DNA from: an uncultured Collinsella sp. | GTDB lineage: Bacteria; Actinomycetota; Coriobacteriia; Coriobacteriales; Coriobacteriaceae | Direction of reading: 5' to 3' | Length of the DNA: 30,143 nt | Assembly: GCA_902496945.1 (NCBI GenBank) | Contig: CABVDE010000022.1 | Coordinates: forward strand, 1-30,143 | Shown: positions 6,644 to 15,689 of the stretch, one piece after another | Position numbering within the stretch: the first letter of the stretch is position 1 | Layout: each line of letters begins with the position of its first letter | Made by a program: the position numbers and the translations under genes | Notes under the pieces: generated by a model | The model's database searches: none | Told to the model about the DNA's origin: nothing | Seen by the model: only the letters and a program-made list of their open reading frames with translations

Positions 6644-7566
6644 TGGGTACCGTGAACATGGCCGTCGATTTCGGCGGCGTCAAGATGCAGAACCCCATCA
6701 ACACCGCAGCCGGTACCTTTGGCTACGGTTGGCAGTTCCAGAACTTCTTCGATGTCTCCCAGCTAGGCGCCATTACCACCAAGGGTTGCGCAGCCGAGCC
6801 CTGGCCCGGCAACCCCGCGCCCCGCATGGCCGAGATCCCCGGCGGCATGATCAACTCCGTGGGCCTTCAGAACCCCGGTGTTGCTGCCTTTGCCCGCGAG
6901 TCCGGTCCGTGGCTCGAGCAGCTGTCCAAGGACGGCTGCCAGGTTATCTGCCAGGTCGCCGGTCACTCCGTCGAGGAGTTTGTCCGCGCGCTCGAGATGT
7001 ATGTCGAGCTGTGCCCCTGGGCTGCCGGCTACGAGATCAACGTGAGCTGCCCCAATATCGCTGCCGGCGGTGCCGCCATGGGTTCCACGCCCGAGGGCGC
7101 CTCTGCCGTTATGGCCGCCTGCCGCAAGGTGACCGATAAGCCGCTGTTCGTGAAGATGGCCCCGGTCAACGTCGCCGAGATCGCCAAGGCCCTCGAGGCC
7201 GAGGGGGCCGACGGCCTTTCGGTCATCAACTCCATCCAGGGCATGGCCATCGACGTGCACACCCGTAAGTCGCGCGTCGCCAAGCCCAAGGGCGGTCTTT
7301 CGGGCCCGCTGTGCCACCACATTGCCGTGCGCATGGTCTGGGAGGTCGCCCAGGCGGTCGATATCCCCATCAACGGCGTCGGCGGTGTCATGACCGGCGA
7401 GGACGCAGCCGAGTTTATCCTGGCTGGCGCTACCTGCGTCTCGGTCGGCATGGCCAACTTCGTCGATCCATGCGCCTCGCTCAAGATCGCGCACGAGCTC
7501 GAGGCTTGGGCGGAGTCCCAGGGCGTAAATGACATCAACGAGCTGGTAGGTGCGTTCGAATGCTAG
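6643..7566 (+). CDS. pyrD: Dihydroorotate dehydrogenase, type 1B catalytic subunit
   Basis: This 307-residue FMN enzyme oxidises dihydroorotate to orotate. The N-terminal NPINTAAGTFGYG, the active-site loop EINVSCPNI with Cys136 as base (the class 1 signature), VKMAPV, and the phosphate-binding GGVMTGEDAAEF are present. The presence of pyrK makes it type 1B, using NAD+. The start is ambiguous: GTG at 6643 overlaps the pyrK stop (TAGTG) with AAGGTGG upstream, while GTG 6652 or ATG 6658 would shorten it by 3 or 5 residues. Confidence 0.95.
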   Translation: MGTVNMAVDFGGVKMQNPINTAAGTFGYGWQFQNFFDVSQLGAITTKGCAAEPWPGNPAPRMAEIPGGMINSVGLQNPGVAAFARESGPWLEQLSKDGCQVICQVAGHSVEEFVRALEMYVELCPWAAGYEINVSCPNIAAGGAAMGSTPEGASAVMAACRKVTDKPLFVKMAPVNVAEIAKALEAEGADGLSVINSIQGMAIDVHTRKSRVAKPKGGLSGPLCHHIAVRMVWEVAQAVDIPINGVGGVMTGEDAAEFILAGATCVSVGMANFVDPCASLKIAHELEAWAESQGVNDINELVGAFEC

Positions 7567-8276
7567 AGATGGATGCCCGCGACCGCGTTATCGTCGCCCT
7601 CGACTGCGACCGTGAGCGTGCGCTCGAGCTCGCCCGCGAGCTTTCGGGTCATGCCGTTTGGCTCAAGGTGGGTATGACGCTCTATTACGCCGAGGGTCCC
7701 GAGATCGTCAAGACGTTCAAGGGCCTGGGCTTCAAGGTCTTCCTCGACCTTAAGTTCCATGACATCCCGCACCAGGTGCGCGGTGCCGCCCGTTCCGCCT
7801 CGCTCGCCGGTGCCGACCTGCTCTCGGTCCACGGCTTGGGTTCGGGCGCCATGCTCGCTGCCTGCCGCGAGGGCGCCGAGGAGGCACGCGAGGATCGCGC
7901 CAAGCTCGTTGCCATCACCGTGCTTACGAGCATGAATCAGGATGCCTTGAGTGAGATCGGCGTTGAGTCGCCCGTGCCCGAGGAGGCCGCCCGCCTGGCA
8001 AAGCTCGCTCAGGCCAACGGCATCGACGGTATCGTGTGCTCGCCGATGGAGGCTCACGACATGCGCGAGCTGCTGGGTCCCGATGCCCTGATCGTGACCC
8101 CGGGTGTGCGTCCGGTGGGCGCCGCCCTGGGCGATCAGTCCCGTGTGGCGACGCCTTCCCAGGCTATCGAGCGCGGCGCGAGCCACATTGTGGTGGGCCG
8201 TCCCATCACCGGTGCCGACGATCCGGTTGCCGCCTTTGACGCCATCGTTTCCGAGCTGGTCGAAAACGTCGCGTAA
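7560..8276 (+). CDS. pyrF: Orotidine 5'-phosphate decarboxylase
   Basis: This 238-residue TIM-barrel enzyme converts OMP to UMP, the last step of the pathway. The catalytic DLKFHDIP (63-70; D63, K65, D68) and the phosphate-binding VTPGVRP and VVGRPI motifs are intact. The ATG at 7560 overlaps the end of pyrD and has GTAGGTG upstream; ATG 7569 is the alternative. The orotate phosphoribosyltransferase gene pyrE, which would supply OMP, is not next to it, so that step is encoded outside the window. Confidence 0.95.
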   Translation: MLEMDARDRVIVALDCDRERALELARELSGHAVWLKVGMTLYYAEGPEIVKTFKGLGFKVFLDLKFHDIPHQVRGAARSASLAGADLLSVHGLGSGAMLAACREGAEEAREDRAKLVAITVLTSMNQDALSEIGVESPVPEEAARLAKLAQANGIDGIVCSPMEAHDMRELLGPDALIVTPGVRPVGAALGDQSRVATPSQAIERGASHIVVGRPITGADDPVAAFDAIVSELVENVA

Positions 8277-8323
8277 AAGATTCCCTTAAGTCATCACTTT
8301 TGGGTCTCATTAGCACAAAATAG

Positions 8324-8377
8324 CCCCTGTGCCTGCGTAAACTTTCCCATCCTTTGTGTGGAATCGCAGGTCAGGGG
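8324..8377 (+). terminator. Probable pyr operon terminator
   Basis: CCCCTG (8324-8329) plus CCTGCG (8332-8337) pair with CGCAGG (8365-8370) plus CAGGGG (8372-8377), a 12-bp stem with small bulges and a 27-base loop. A weak U-rich tail (TTTAACTTT) follows. It lies 48 bases after the pyrF stop. The long loop makes it a less certain terminator than the others here. Confidence 0.5.
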
Positions 8378-8398
8378 TTTAACTTTGGGCGCAGTATA

Positions 8399-8471
8399 TT
8401 GCACTTTTTGCGGGTATCGTCTAACCTATGGAGCCGCAATTGGGCATTTTGTATGTTTTACGTGCTAAAAT
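8399..8471 (+). promoter_or_regulatory. Candidate mihF promoters
   Basis: Two candidates are seen. The distal one is TTGCAC (8399-8404), a 17-base spacer, then TAACCT (8422-8427). The proximal one is an extended -10, TGC-TAAAAT (8463-8471), without a well-placed -35. A TATAAT at 8490-8495 is also present but would start transcription almost at the ribosome binding site. Confidence 0.45.
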
Positions 8472-8515
8472 GCCAATTATTGAATCAGATATAATCCAAC
8501 TATTTGGAGGTACGA

Positions 8516-8824
8516 ATGGCACTCCCTCAGCTTACCGACGAGCAGCGCAAGCAGGCTCTTGAGAAGGCTGCCGCCGCACGTCATGCCCGTGCTGAGCTTC
8601 GCGAGCAGATCAAGAAAGGTGAGAAGTCCCTCGAGTCCGTGCTCAACTCCGATGACCCCATTGCTTCCCGCATGAAGGTTTCCACCCTCATCGAGTCTCT
8701 CCCCGGTTATGGCAAGGCTAAGGCCGCCAAGATCATGGAGGAGCTCGGCATCTCCGCTACCCGTCGCGTCCAGGGCCTCGGCGTCCGTCAGCGCGAGCAG
8801 CTCCTCGAGCAGCTGACAAAATAA
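8516..8824 (+). CDS. mihF: Integration host factor, actinobacterial type (mIHF)
   Basis: This 102-residue nucleoid protein is unrelated to proteobacterial IHF. It begins MALPQLTDEQRKQALEKA, essentially the family N-terminus, has a basic central helix, and a C-terminal helix-two-turn-helix-like part (LPGYGKAKAAKIMEELGI) followed by TRRVQGLGVRQREQLLEQL. mIHF binds and bends DNA and supports phage integration and chromosome compaction in actinobacteria. The ATG at 8516 follows TTGGAGG. It is the first gene of a run ending at thiI, and the mihF-gmk-rpoZ order is typical of actinobacteria. Confidence 0.95.
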   Translation: MALPQLTDEQRKQALEKAAAARHARAELREQIKKGEKSLESVLNSDDPIASRMKVSTLIESLPGYGKAKAAKIMEELGISATRRVQGLGVRQREQLLEQLTK

Positions 8825-9394
<570 letters not shown>

Positions 9395-9399
9395 GGTCC

Positions 9400-9681
9400 G
9401 TGTCCGTTGTAAAGCCTTGTATTGACGATCTTCTGGAGAAGACCGATCACAACCGCTTCCTGCTCGCTTCGCTTGCTTCCAAGCGCGCCTGCGACATCAA
9501 TAGCATGCTGCGTGGCCAGCACAACCGCGTGCTCGCCGTTCAGGATGTAGACGACATCACCATCGGGCTTTCCGGTGCCGATACCATCTCGATGGCTATG
9601 GACGAGATTGTCAATGGCGACATCTCCTACGACGAGGCCCGCTACGAGAAGGCACTCGGCCACAAGGTGGCTGAAGCCTAA
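9400..9681 (+). CDS. rpoZ: DNA-directed RNA polymerase subunit omega
   Basis: This 93-residue protein helps assemble RNA polymerase. It shows the omega N-terminal pattern: PCIDDLLEKTDHNRFLL, then ASKRACDINSM, corresponding to the conserved helix that wraps the beta' subunit. The GTG start at 9400 is preceded by GAAAGGA/TGAGG. It lies 5 bases after gmk and directly abuts thiI. Confidence 0.93.
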   Translation: MSVVKPCIDDLLEKTDHNRFLLASLASKRACDINSMLRGQHNRVLAVQDVDDITIGLSGADTISMAMDEIVNGDISYDEARYEKALGHKVAEA

Positions 9682-10926
9682 ATGGCAGCTCGCGTCTGCC
9701 TGGTCCACTATCACGAGGTTGGACTGAAGGGCAAGAACCGCGCACATTTTGAGCATATCCTCATGGATAACATCAAGGCGGCTTTGGCCGCCTTTTCCGT
9801 GAACGCCGTGTCTCGAATTTCCGGTTATATCCTCGTGACTTTTAACGAGCACCAGGCCGACGAGGCGGCGCGTGTCATTCGCACCGTTCCCGGCGTCGCC
9901 CGTGTGTCCCTGGCATATCACACCAACCGCGACCCGCAGGAGTACTGTGCCGCCGCCGTCAAGGCGCTGCGTGAGTTTGGCCCCTTCGATTCGTTTAAGG
10001 TGCATGCCAAGCGCTCCAACACCGACTATGAGCTCACCTCGATTGATATCAATCGTCAGGTGGGCGAGGTGCTGTGCGAGGCGTTTCCCGATAAAAAGGT
10101 CCAGATGCACGATCCCGATGCGATGGTTCATGTGCTTGTGGTTCAGGGCAGCGTCTACGTGTACGCCCGCTCCGAGCGCGGCGTGGGCGGCCTGCCGGTG
10201 GGTTCTGCCGGTAAGGTCGTGACGCTGCTGTCGTCGGGCATCGATTCGCCCGTGTCGACGTGGATGCTCGCCCGCCGAGGCGCGGTGTGCGTGCCGGTGC
10301 ACTTTTCCGGCCGTCCGCAGACGCCCGATACGAGCGAGTACCTGGTGCAGGACATCATCCGTGCGCTTGCGCCGGGCGTCCAGATCGGTCGCCTGTACGT
10401 GGTGCCGTTTGGCGACTGCCAGCGCGAGATCTCGGTCACCTGCCCCAGTAACCTTCGCGTGATCATGTATCGCCGCATCATGTATTCGGTTGCGGAGCGC
10501 ATTGCGCACATCGAGGGCGCCAAGGCCATCGTGACCGGCGAATCGCTTGGTCAGGTTGCCTCGCAGACGCTCGAGAACATCATGGCTGTCAACGAGGCCG
10601 TGAAGATTCCCGTGTTCCGTCCACTGATCGGTTCGGACAAGCAAGAGATCATTGCGCGTGCCGAGGAAATCGGTACGTTTGATATCTCGACCGAGGCCGC
10701 ACCCGACTGCTGCACGCTCTTTATGCCGCGCCGCCCCGAGACACACGCCAAGCTCGATGCCGTGCATGAGGCTTGGGAGCTGTTCGATCACGAGGAGATG
10801 ATCGAGCGCTTGCTCAAACAGACCGAGTACATCGACTTCGAGAGCAACACATACAAGGCCCCCAAGACCTTAAAACGCAAACATTCGGAGCTCGCTCCGC
10901 GTGAGATTTACCAAGATCACGAGTAA
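9682..10926 (+). CDS. thiI: tRNA 4-thiouridine sulfurtransferase, without rhodanese domain
   Basis: ThiI adenylates U8 of tRNA and inserts sulfur, and in many bacteria also supplies sulfur for the thiazole of thiamine. The 414-residue protein has an N-terminal ferredoxin-like/THUMP region (about 60-165) and a PP-loop adenylation domain with SSGIDSP (184-190). The conserved DCC at 342-344 corresponds to the family's catalytic cysteine. It ends after the PP-loop domain, so it lacks the C-terminal rhodanese domain of the E. coli enzyme and must receive sulfur differently. The ATG follows the rpoZ stop directly, and a strong terminator follows. Confidence 0.94.
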   Translation: MAARVCLVHYHEVGLKGKNRAHFEHILMDNIKAALAAFSVNAVSRISGYILVTFNEHQADEAARVIRTVPGVARVSLAYHTNRDPQEYCAAAVKALREFGPFDSFKVHAKRSNTDYELTSIDINRQVGEVLCEAFPDKKVQMHDPDAMVHVLVVQGSVYVYARSERGVGGLPVGSAGKVVTLLSSGIDSPVSTWMLARRGAVCVPVHFSGRPQTPDTSEYLVQDIIRALAPGVQIGRLYVVPFGDCQREISVTCPSNLRVIMYRRIMYSVAERIAHIEGAKAIVTGESLGQVASQTLENIMAVNEAVKIPVFRPLIGSDKQEIIARAEEIGTFDISTEAAPDCCTLFMPRRPETHAKLDAVHEAWELFDHEEMIERLLKQTEYIDFESNTYKAPKTLKRKHSELAPREIYQDHE

Positions 10927-10937
10927 ATTTGTGCATA

Positions 10938-10969
10938 GACCGACGATGCGCCTGCATCGTCGGTCTTTT
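10938..10969 (+). terminator. Intrinsic terminator after thiI
   Basis: GACCGACGATG (10938-10948) and CATCGTCGGTC (10955-10965) form a perfect 11-bp stem with a 6-base loop, followed by four Ts. It ends the mihF-gmk-rpoZ-thiI unit. The next 170 bases up to comEA show no clear promoter or other element to me. Confidence 0.95.
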
Positions 10970-11139
10970 ACTAGCTGGTCGATTAACGTCAAACTGTTCA
11001 TTCGCTGACGTGTGCCTGAATAAATGGACAGATTTGCGCAAGGTTTTGGTCAGCTTTTGGTTTGACCGTGAAAACTGGCTTTGGCGTGTGGGGGCTGCGG
11101 GGCTCCTTTCCTGACACGATGTTGTTGGGAGGTTTTGCT

Positions 11140-11853
11140 ATGGCGCAGCGCAGACGACATGAACGAGTCAAATGGATGGACCGCTGGGCGGGTAAGTTAC
11201 TCGGGCATAAAGCAGTGGTTTTGGCAGTGCTCATCGTCATTGCGATGGCGAGCGGATTGGCAATGGCGAACCTTGGCGGCGGTGCCGGCGGCGTGTCGTT
11301 TGAGCATGCTGATGGCTCGGGCTCATCGGTGGAGCCGGGATCTGCCGACGCCTCGAGTGGAAAGACATCCGAAGGCTCTTCGTCCAAGGCCTCTACCGTG
11401 GCAGAGGTCTATGTCGATGTTGATGGTGCCGTTGCGTCACCCGGTGTATATCGCCTCAAGGACGGCGCGCGGGTGGCTCAGGCGATTGATGCCGCCGGCG
11501 GGCTGGCGCCCGAGGCAGACATTACGGGGCTTAATCGGGCATCCAAGGTCACTGATGGACAGAAGATTCACGTTCCAACGGTGGGGGAGCAGCAGGTGTC
11601 CATTGCGGAAGTCCGTGTTGATGGTGGGGCTTCCGCATCATCGGGCGTGGGTGGCGCGACAGGGCTAGTAAATATCAATACGGCAAGCGCGGCAGAGCTA
11701 CAGACGCTTTCGGGCATCGGCCCCTCTATGGCACAGTCGATTATCGATGAGCGGACAAAGAACGGTGCTTTTGCCTCGGTTGACGACCTGATGCGTGTGT
11801 CGGGCATTGGCGAGAAGAAGCTTGCCAAAATCAAAGATTGCATTTGCGTATGA
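11140..11853 (+). CDS. comEA: Competence protein ComEA (membrane-anchored DNA receptor)
   Basis: ComEA binds incoming double-stranded DNA at the cell surface during natural transformation. The 237-residue protein has a basic N-terminus, one membrane segment (about 25-44), a Ser/Gly/Ala-rich linker (45-87), an SLBB domain (about 89-146, VYVDVDGAVASPGVYRL) and a C-terminal double helix-hairpin-helix (176-237, LVNINTASAAEL...SGIGEKKLAKI). The ATG at 11140 follows GGGAGG; frames open further upstream but add no family sequence. Its last codon overlaps comEC. Confidence 0.92.
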   Translation: MAQRRRHERVKWMDRWAGKLLGHKAVVLAVLIVIAMASGLAMANLGGGAGGVSFEHADGSGSSVEPGSADASSGKTSEGSSSKASTVAEVYVDVDGAVASPGVYRLKDGARVAQAIDAAGGLAPEADITGLNRASKVTDGQKIHVPTVGEQQVSIAEVRVDGGASASSGVGGATGLVNINTASAAELQTLSGIGPSMAQSIIDERTKNGAFASVDDLMRVSGIGEKKLAKIKDCICV

Positions 11854-14153
11854 GTGCGACCGAGCGCGAGCGTGTGATGCCTCCGCGGCCCCTGATGCCG
11901 TGGACAATGGCCCTGTGTGCCGGCATGTGCATGAGTTGCGTCTTGGTGCTCAACATGGCTGCTGATGCGCTGCTGGGGGAGCGGGCGCCGGCGGTCGGGC
12001 CGCTATGGACCATTCCCGTTGCGACGGCGGTATTCGTTGTGCTGGCTCAATCTTGTGCGCGGCTTGATCCTTGGAAGCGGTGGCTCTATGCCGCGTCCGT
12101 CGGTCTCGTGGCGGGAGCAGTCGTCTCGGCGTGGTGGGCTGTGGGCGCGCTTAGCGCCTCGAAGGCGCTTGACGGTCGAGCGGCAAGCAGTCTCGAGTTT
12201 GTCGTGCAGGGTGATCCATCCATAAACGACGAGGTGTATTCCTATACCTGCGAGGCACACGCGGACAGTAGGAACTTGGCAGCGGTTCGTCTATCGTGCG
12301 ACCGCGAGCTCAAGGTCGGGGCGCATGTGCGTGTTGTCGGCCGCGTCTCACGTTTTGAGAACGATGCGTATGGACGATCGCGTGTGCTCCGAGGCGAGGT
12401 GCGCAAGGTTAAAGCTGTTCGGATTGTGTCGGTCGACGAGGGCTCACCGGGGCCGCTGCTTCGGCTGCGAAATGGGCTGCTTGCGTCCATCGCGCCTGCG
12501 ACCGACCCGGCGCGTGCGCTCATAGCCGGTGTCGTCTGCGGCCGTTCGGCCGAGCTGCGCGCCCAGCCGGCGGGCGACTGGTTTTCGGTGACGGGAACGG
12601 CGCATCTTATTGCCGTCTCGGGCAGCCATTTGGCTATCGTGGGGTTTGTAATCGAGGGCGTATTGCAAAAGGCGCGTTGTTCACGCGGGCTGCAGCACGT
12701 GCTATTGGCGGTTACGCTCGTGGCCTACGCTGCCTTTACGGGCGCGTCTCCCTCGGCCGTGCGCGCGTGCTGCATGGTGTTCGCGACGCTTGTCGCCAAC
12801 GGAGCGGGGCGTCGTCGACACGGCCTCTCAGCGCTCTTTGTGACCATGTCGATTTTTGTGCTGCTCCGCCCAACGGTGTTGTTCGAGATGGGCTTTCAGC
12901 TCTCGTGTGCTAGCGTCTTTGCCATCCTGTGCTTTTGTCCGTATGCGACCTACGCTTTGGGTGAGCTGGGTGTGCCATCGGGCGTTGCCAGCATGCTTTC
13001 CGTCACGCTGTGCTCGCAACTGGCGACACTTCCCATTACCATTCCCGCTTTCGGTACGTTCTCGCTCATTGCTCCGCTGGCAAATGTGGTCATCGGTCCG
13101 GTGGTGAGCGTACTGCTTGCTGTGTTGATCGTGCTGGGCCCCTTTTCGCTCTTGGCTCCGTTGCGGACTTGGGCGCTCGTTGTGCCCATGATTGCCGCCC
13201 GTTGCGCACTATTCTTTGAGCAGCTTTTTGCCGCCGTGCCGGGTGCAGCCGTGAGCGTGCCGCCCGATTCCATCTGGATATACCTCGTGCCGCTTGCTTT
13301 GACGGCACTCCTGGTATGGTGGCCGCGACCGCGTGCGCGTCCCATGGCAGCAGGACTGCTGTGCTTGGCTTTCGCGACGGTTGTCTCGTATGTCTATTGG
13401 GATCGATTTGCTCCGCCTTCGGTTACGGTGCTCGATGTGGGCCAAGCCGATGCCATTCTTATCCGTCAAGGCGATGTCGTAGCACTTGTCGATTGCGGGT
13501 TAGACGAGCGTGTGGCGGCGGCACTAGTGCGCAATAACGTGCATCATATCGATGCCGTGTTTGTAACGCATTGGGATGAGGATCACTGGGGTGGCCTGCC
13601 TGCCGTGCTGGAACGGTTTTCGGTTGGAACGGTTGCCGTGGCGGCGGATGCGCTGGAGGATGCCCCTGAAGAGATTCTGGGTCGGCCTGGCGTTTTATAT
13701 CGGCAGGTGAAGCGGGGCGATACTGTTGACATCGGCGCGTTTCGCGCCCGCGTGATGTGGCCGTTCGATTCGGTGGATGGCGAGGGAAACGAAGACTCGC
13801 TTGTCTTGCTGCTCACCTACGCACAAGAGGGAAAGCGCTTGCGCATGCTGCTGACCGGTGACGCCGAGCTCGACCAGGAACGCGAGTTTGCCCAGGAGGT
13901 AGGGGACATCGATGTCCTCAAGCTGGGACATCACGGCTCCAAGGTTTCAGTCGATGGTGAGTTGCTGGACGTCCTGAAGCCCGAGCTTTCCCTCGCGAGC
14001 GCGGGCGAGGGGAATCGATACGGCCATCCGTCCGATGCCTGCATCGATGCCGTGAAGAAAGCGGGTGGTGTGTTCGCGTGCACCATCGAACACGGCGACA
14101 TTACCGTCACACCGACTGCGAAGGGCTTTGCGATGCGATGCCAGCGACCGTGA
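11850..14153 (+). CDS. comEC: ComEC/Rec2 DNA uptake channel
   Basis: This 767-residue integral membrane protein is the channel through which single-stranded DNA enters the cytoplasm. After N-terminal membrane segments and a soluble OB-like part (DUF4131 region), the Competence domain starts near residue 210 with TGTAHLIAVSGSHLAIVG and holds many hydrophobic helices. A C-terminal metallo-beta-lactamase-like domain starts near 525 (VTVLDVGQADAILI) with THWDEDHWGG (573-582), LLLTGDAE and LKLGHHGS. The metal-site histidines and aspartates are intact, so nuclease activity is plausible. The ATG at 11850 overlaps the comEA stop (ATGA), with no clear ribosome binding site. No ComEB or pilus genes are present. 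Confidence 0.94.
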   Translation: MSATERERVMPPRPLMPWTMALCAGMCMSCVLVLNMAADALLGERAPAVGPLWTIPVATAVFVVLAQSCARLDPWKRWLYAASVGLVAGAVVSAWWAVGALSASKALDGRAASSLEFVVQGDPSINDEVYSYTCEAHADSRNLAAVRLSCDRELKVGAHVRVVGRVSRFENDAYGRSRVLRGEVRKVKAVRIVSVDEGSPGPLLRLRNGLLASIAPATDPARALIAGVVCGRSAELRAQPAGDWFSVTGTAHLIAVSGSHLAIVGFVIEGVLQKARCSRGLQHVLLAVTLVAYAAFTGASPSAVRACCMVFATLVANGAGRRRHGLSALFVTMSIFVLLRPTVLFEMGFQLSCASVFAILCFCPYATYALGELGVPSGVASMLSVTLCSQLATLPITIPAFGTFSLIAPLANVVIGPVVSVLLAVLIVLGPFSLLAPLRTWALVVPMIAARCALFFEQLFAAVPGAAVSVPPDSIWIYLVPLALTALLVWWPRPRARPMAAGLLCLAFATVVSYVYWDRFAPPSVTVLDVGQADAILIRQGDVVALVDCGLDERVAAALVRNNVHHIDAVFVTHWDEDHWGGLPAVLERFSVGTVAVAADALEDAPEEILGRPGVLYRQVKRGDTVDIGAFRARVMWPFDSVDGEGNEDSLVLLLTYAQEGKRLRMLLTGDAELDQEREFAQEVGDIDVLKLGHHGSKVSVDGELLDVLKPELSLASAGEGNRYGHPSDACIDAVKKAGGVFACTIEHGDITVTPTAKGFAMRCQRP

Positions 14154-14161
14154 CGACATCG

Positions 14162-14190
14162 TTGGCGCGCGGTGGCCCCTGGGCTAAAAT
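14162..14190 (+). promoter_or_regulatory. holA promoter
   Basis: TTGGCG (14162-14167), exactly 17 bases, then TAAAAT (14185-14190), just after comEC. The expected transcription start near 14197 leaves a leader of about 34 bases to the holA ATG. This is the best -35/-10 pair in the window. Confidence 0.65.
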
Positions 14191-14230
14191 GGCACGGTAC
14201 GAATTCAAGAGTCTGCGAGAGAGGAGCGCG

Positions 14231-15193
14231 ATGTCCGGAACCGGTCTGCTGCCGGCATATCTGATCGTCGGTACCGACGGAGTCAAGCGCGATCACGCCG
14301 TCTCGCGTATGAAGGCGCGTCTGGAAAAGTCGGGCATGGTCGAGTTCAACCTCGACGAGCGCGATATGACCAAGGACCCCGATATCGAGTCGATCATCGG
14401 ATCGCTTAACACCTTTCCCATGGGTAGTGAGTTTCGCCTGGTAATCCTTGAGGGCTGCTCAAAGCTTTCCAAGGCGGTCTCGGAGCCGCTCGTCGAGTAT
14501 CTGGCGAGCCCCAGCCCCACGACGGTCTGCCTCATCATCGCCGATTCGCTTGCCAAGAACACGCGCCTGTATAAGGCGGTCGCCAAGATCGACAAGAAGT
14601 CCGTGATCGATTGCTCTGGTACCAGGCGCTGGGAGCTGCCGCGCCGCGTGCAGCAGATGGCGACGCAGCACGGCAAGTCGATCTCGACGGCGGCTGCCGA
14701 GGAGCTTGTCTCGCGTTCGGGCGAAAACACCCGCATGCTCGATAACGACTTGGCAAAGCTTGCCCAGATGGTCGAGGCGCCCCAGATTGAGCTTGCCGAC
14801 GTGGAGCGTTGGATCGTGCGTACGGCCGAGGTCCAACCCTGGGACTTTCTCAACGCGGTCTCGGCCCGCGATATGCGCCGGTCGCTCGAGCTCTTTAATC
14901 TGCTGCCGGCTAAAAGCTACGTGTGGACCTACACGCTGCTGTGCGGTCGTATCCGCGAGCTGATCGTCGCCAAGGCCCTCGATTCGCGCGGACAGGGCCG
15001 CGAGCTCGCCGCCACGCTTAAGCTCCAGTCCTGGCAGGTTAAGAACCACCTGACCTGGGCGCGCCGTTTTTCGATGGCTGAGCTCGTCGCTGCGCTCGAG
15101 GGCTCGGTCGATGTCGAGCTCGCACTCAAGGGTTCGGCCGATTCGGAGACCGCACTTTTGCTCTGGATTACGAACATCTTGAGAAAATCGTGA
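14231..15193 (+). CDS. holA: DNA polymerase III subunit delta
   Basis: Delta is the clamp-loader subunit that opens the sliding clamp. The 320-residue protein has the expected three-part layout: an N-terminal AAA+-like part (AYLIVGTDGVKRDHAVSRMK; FPMGSEFRLVILEG), a middle part with SRSGENTRMLDNDLAKLA, and a helical C-terminal collar (AVSARDMRRSLELFNLL onwards). As usual for delta, no functional Walker A is present. The ATG at 14231 follows GAGAGGAG and lies after the predicted promoter. Its place after comEC and before rpsT is a conserved order in many Gram-positives. Confidence 0.92.
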   Translation: MSGTGLLPAYLIVGTDGVKRDHAVSRMKARLEKSGMVEFNLDERDMTKDPDIESIIGSLNTFPMGSEFRLVILEGCSKLSKAVSEPLVEYLASPSPTTVCLIIADSLAKNTRLYKAVAKIDKKSVIDCSGTRRWELPRRVQQMATQHGKSISTAAAEELVSRSGENTRMLDNDLAKLAQMVEAPQIELADVERWIVRTAEVQPWDFLNAVSARDMRRSLELFNLLPAKSYVWTYTLLCGRIRELIVAKALDSRGQGRELAATLKLQSWQVKNHLTWARRFSMAELVAALEGSVDVELALKGSADSETALLLWITNILRKS

Positions 15194-15242
15194 TGATACC
15201 TGCCTATTTGGCAAATTCGTTCTATCCCTTTGAGGGGGAGCG

Positions 15243-15251
15243 TGCTATAGT
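15243..15251 (+). promoter_or_regulatory. Candidate rpsT promoter, extended -10 TGCTATAGT
   Basis: The extended -10 TGC-TATAGT is identical to that of rpmB. No clear -35 is visible. The start point would be near 15258, immediately before the leader hairpin. Confidence 0.55.
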
Positions 15252-15261
15252 AGGCGCTTGC

Positions 15262-15299
15262 ATGACCTCACCGTGTCTCAGAGGTGTCATACATTTTTT
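15262..15299 (+). promoter_or_regulatory. Terminator-like hairpin in the rpsT leader
   Basis: ATGACCTC (15262-15269) can pair with GAGGTGTCAT (15281-15290), allowing a two-base bulge, and six Ts follow at 15294-15299. It would be at the very 5' end of the rpsT mRNA and could act as an attenuator of S20 synthesis. Folding by eye; the stem is imperfect. Confidence 0.45.
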
Positions 15300-15326
15300 G
15301 CAAGGAACTCGAAAGGAACTCCAGAA

Positions 15327-15593
15327 GTGGCAAACATCAAGTCTCAGAAGAAGCGTATCCGCACCAATGAGGCAGCTCGCATGCGTAACAAGGCTGTCAA
15401 GTCCGAGCTCAAGACGCTGACCAAGCACGTCCAGTCCGCCGTCGCCGAGGGCGACGCCGAGAAGGCCCAGGCTGCCCTCAAGACCGTCACCAAGCGTCTA
15501 GACATGGCTGCCGCCAAGCATGTCATCCACAAGAACCAGGCTTCCAACCGCAAGTCCGGTCTTGCCAAGCTCGTGAACAGCATCAACGCCTAA
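15327..15593 (+). CDS. rpsT: 30S ribosomal protein S20
   Basis: This is an 88-residue basic helical protein of the small subunit, starting (M)ANIKSQKKRIRTNEAARMRN and ending with NRKSGLAKLVNSINA, both typical of S20. It starts at GTG 15327, with AAAGGA about 9 bases upstream; the upstream in-frame residues are leader sequence and not conserved. It is monocistronic, between holA and lepA, with its own promoter and terminator. S20 is commonly autoregulated at its leader and often uses a non-ATG start, as here. Confidence 0.96.
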   Translation: MANIKSQKKRIRTNEAARMRNKAVKSELKTLTKHVQSAVAEGDAEKAQAALKTVTKRLDMAAAKHVIHKNQASNRKSGLAKLVNSINA

Positions 15594-15628
15594 GTTGTAA
15601 ATTTCACACCACACAGATTACGCGCATA

Positions 15629-15664
15629 AATGGAGCCTGTTTTATGGAGCAGGCTCCATTTTTT
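15629..15664 (+). terminator. Intrinsic terminator of rpsT
   Basis: AATGGAGCCTG (15629-15639) pairs perfectly with CAGGCTCCATT (15650-15660) around a 10-base loop, followed by four more Ts. Confidence 0.95.
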
Positions 15665-15676
15665 GTACCGCTCAGG

Positions 15677-15682
15677 TAAGAT
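15677..15682 (+). promoter_or_regulatory. Candidate -10 for leaderless lepA transcript
   Basis: TAAGAT lies 7 bases before the lepA ATG at 15690, the distance expected when transcription starts at the A of the start codon. No -35 is recognisable and there is no convincing ribosome binding site between them. Confidence 0.45.
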
Positions 15683-15689
15683 AGTCCGC

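Noticed and set aside
8490..8495. Perfect TATAAT just upstream of mihF
   Set aside because: It has no -35 at a usable spacing and would start transcription next to the ribosome binding site; the upstream candidates are more plausible, though it is not excluded.
11062..11139. N-terminal extension of ComEA by 26 codons
   Set aside because: The first in-frame start lacks a ribosome binding site and the added residues are not family-like; ATG 11140 has GGGAGG upstream.
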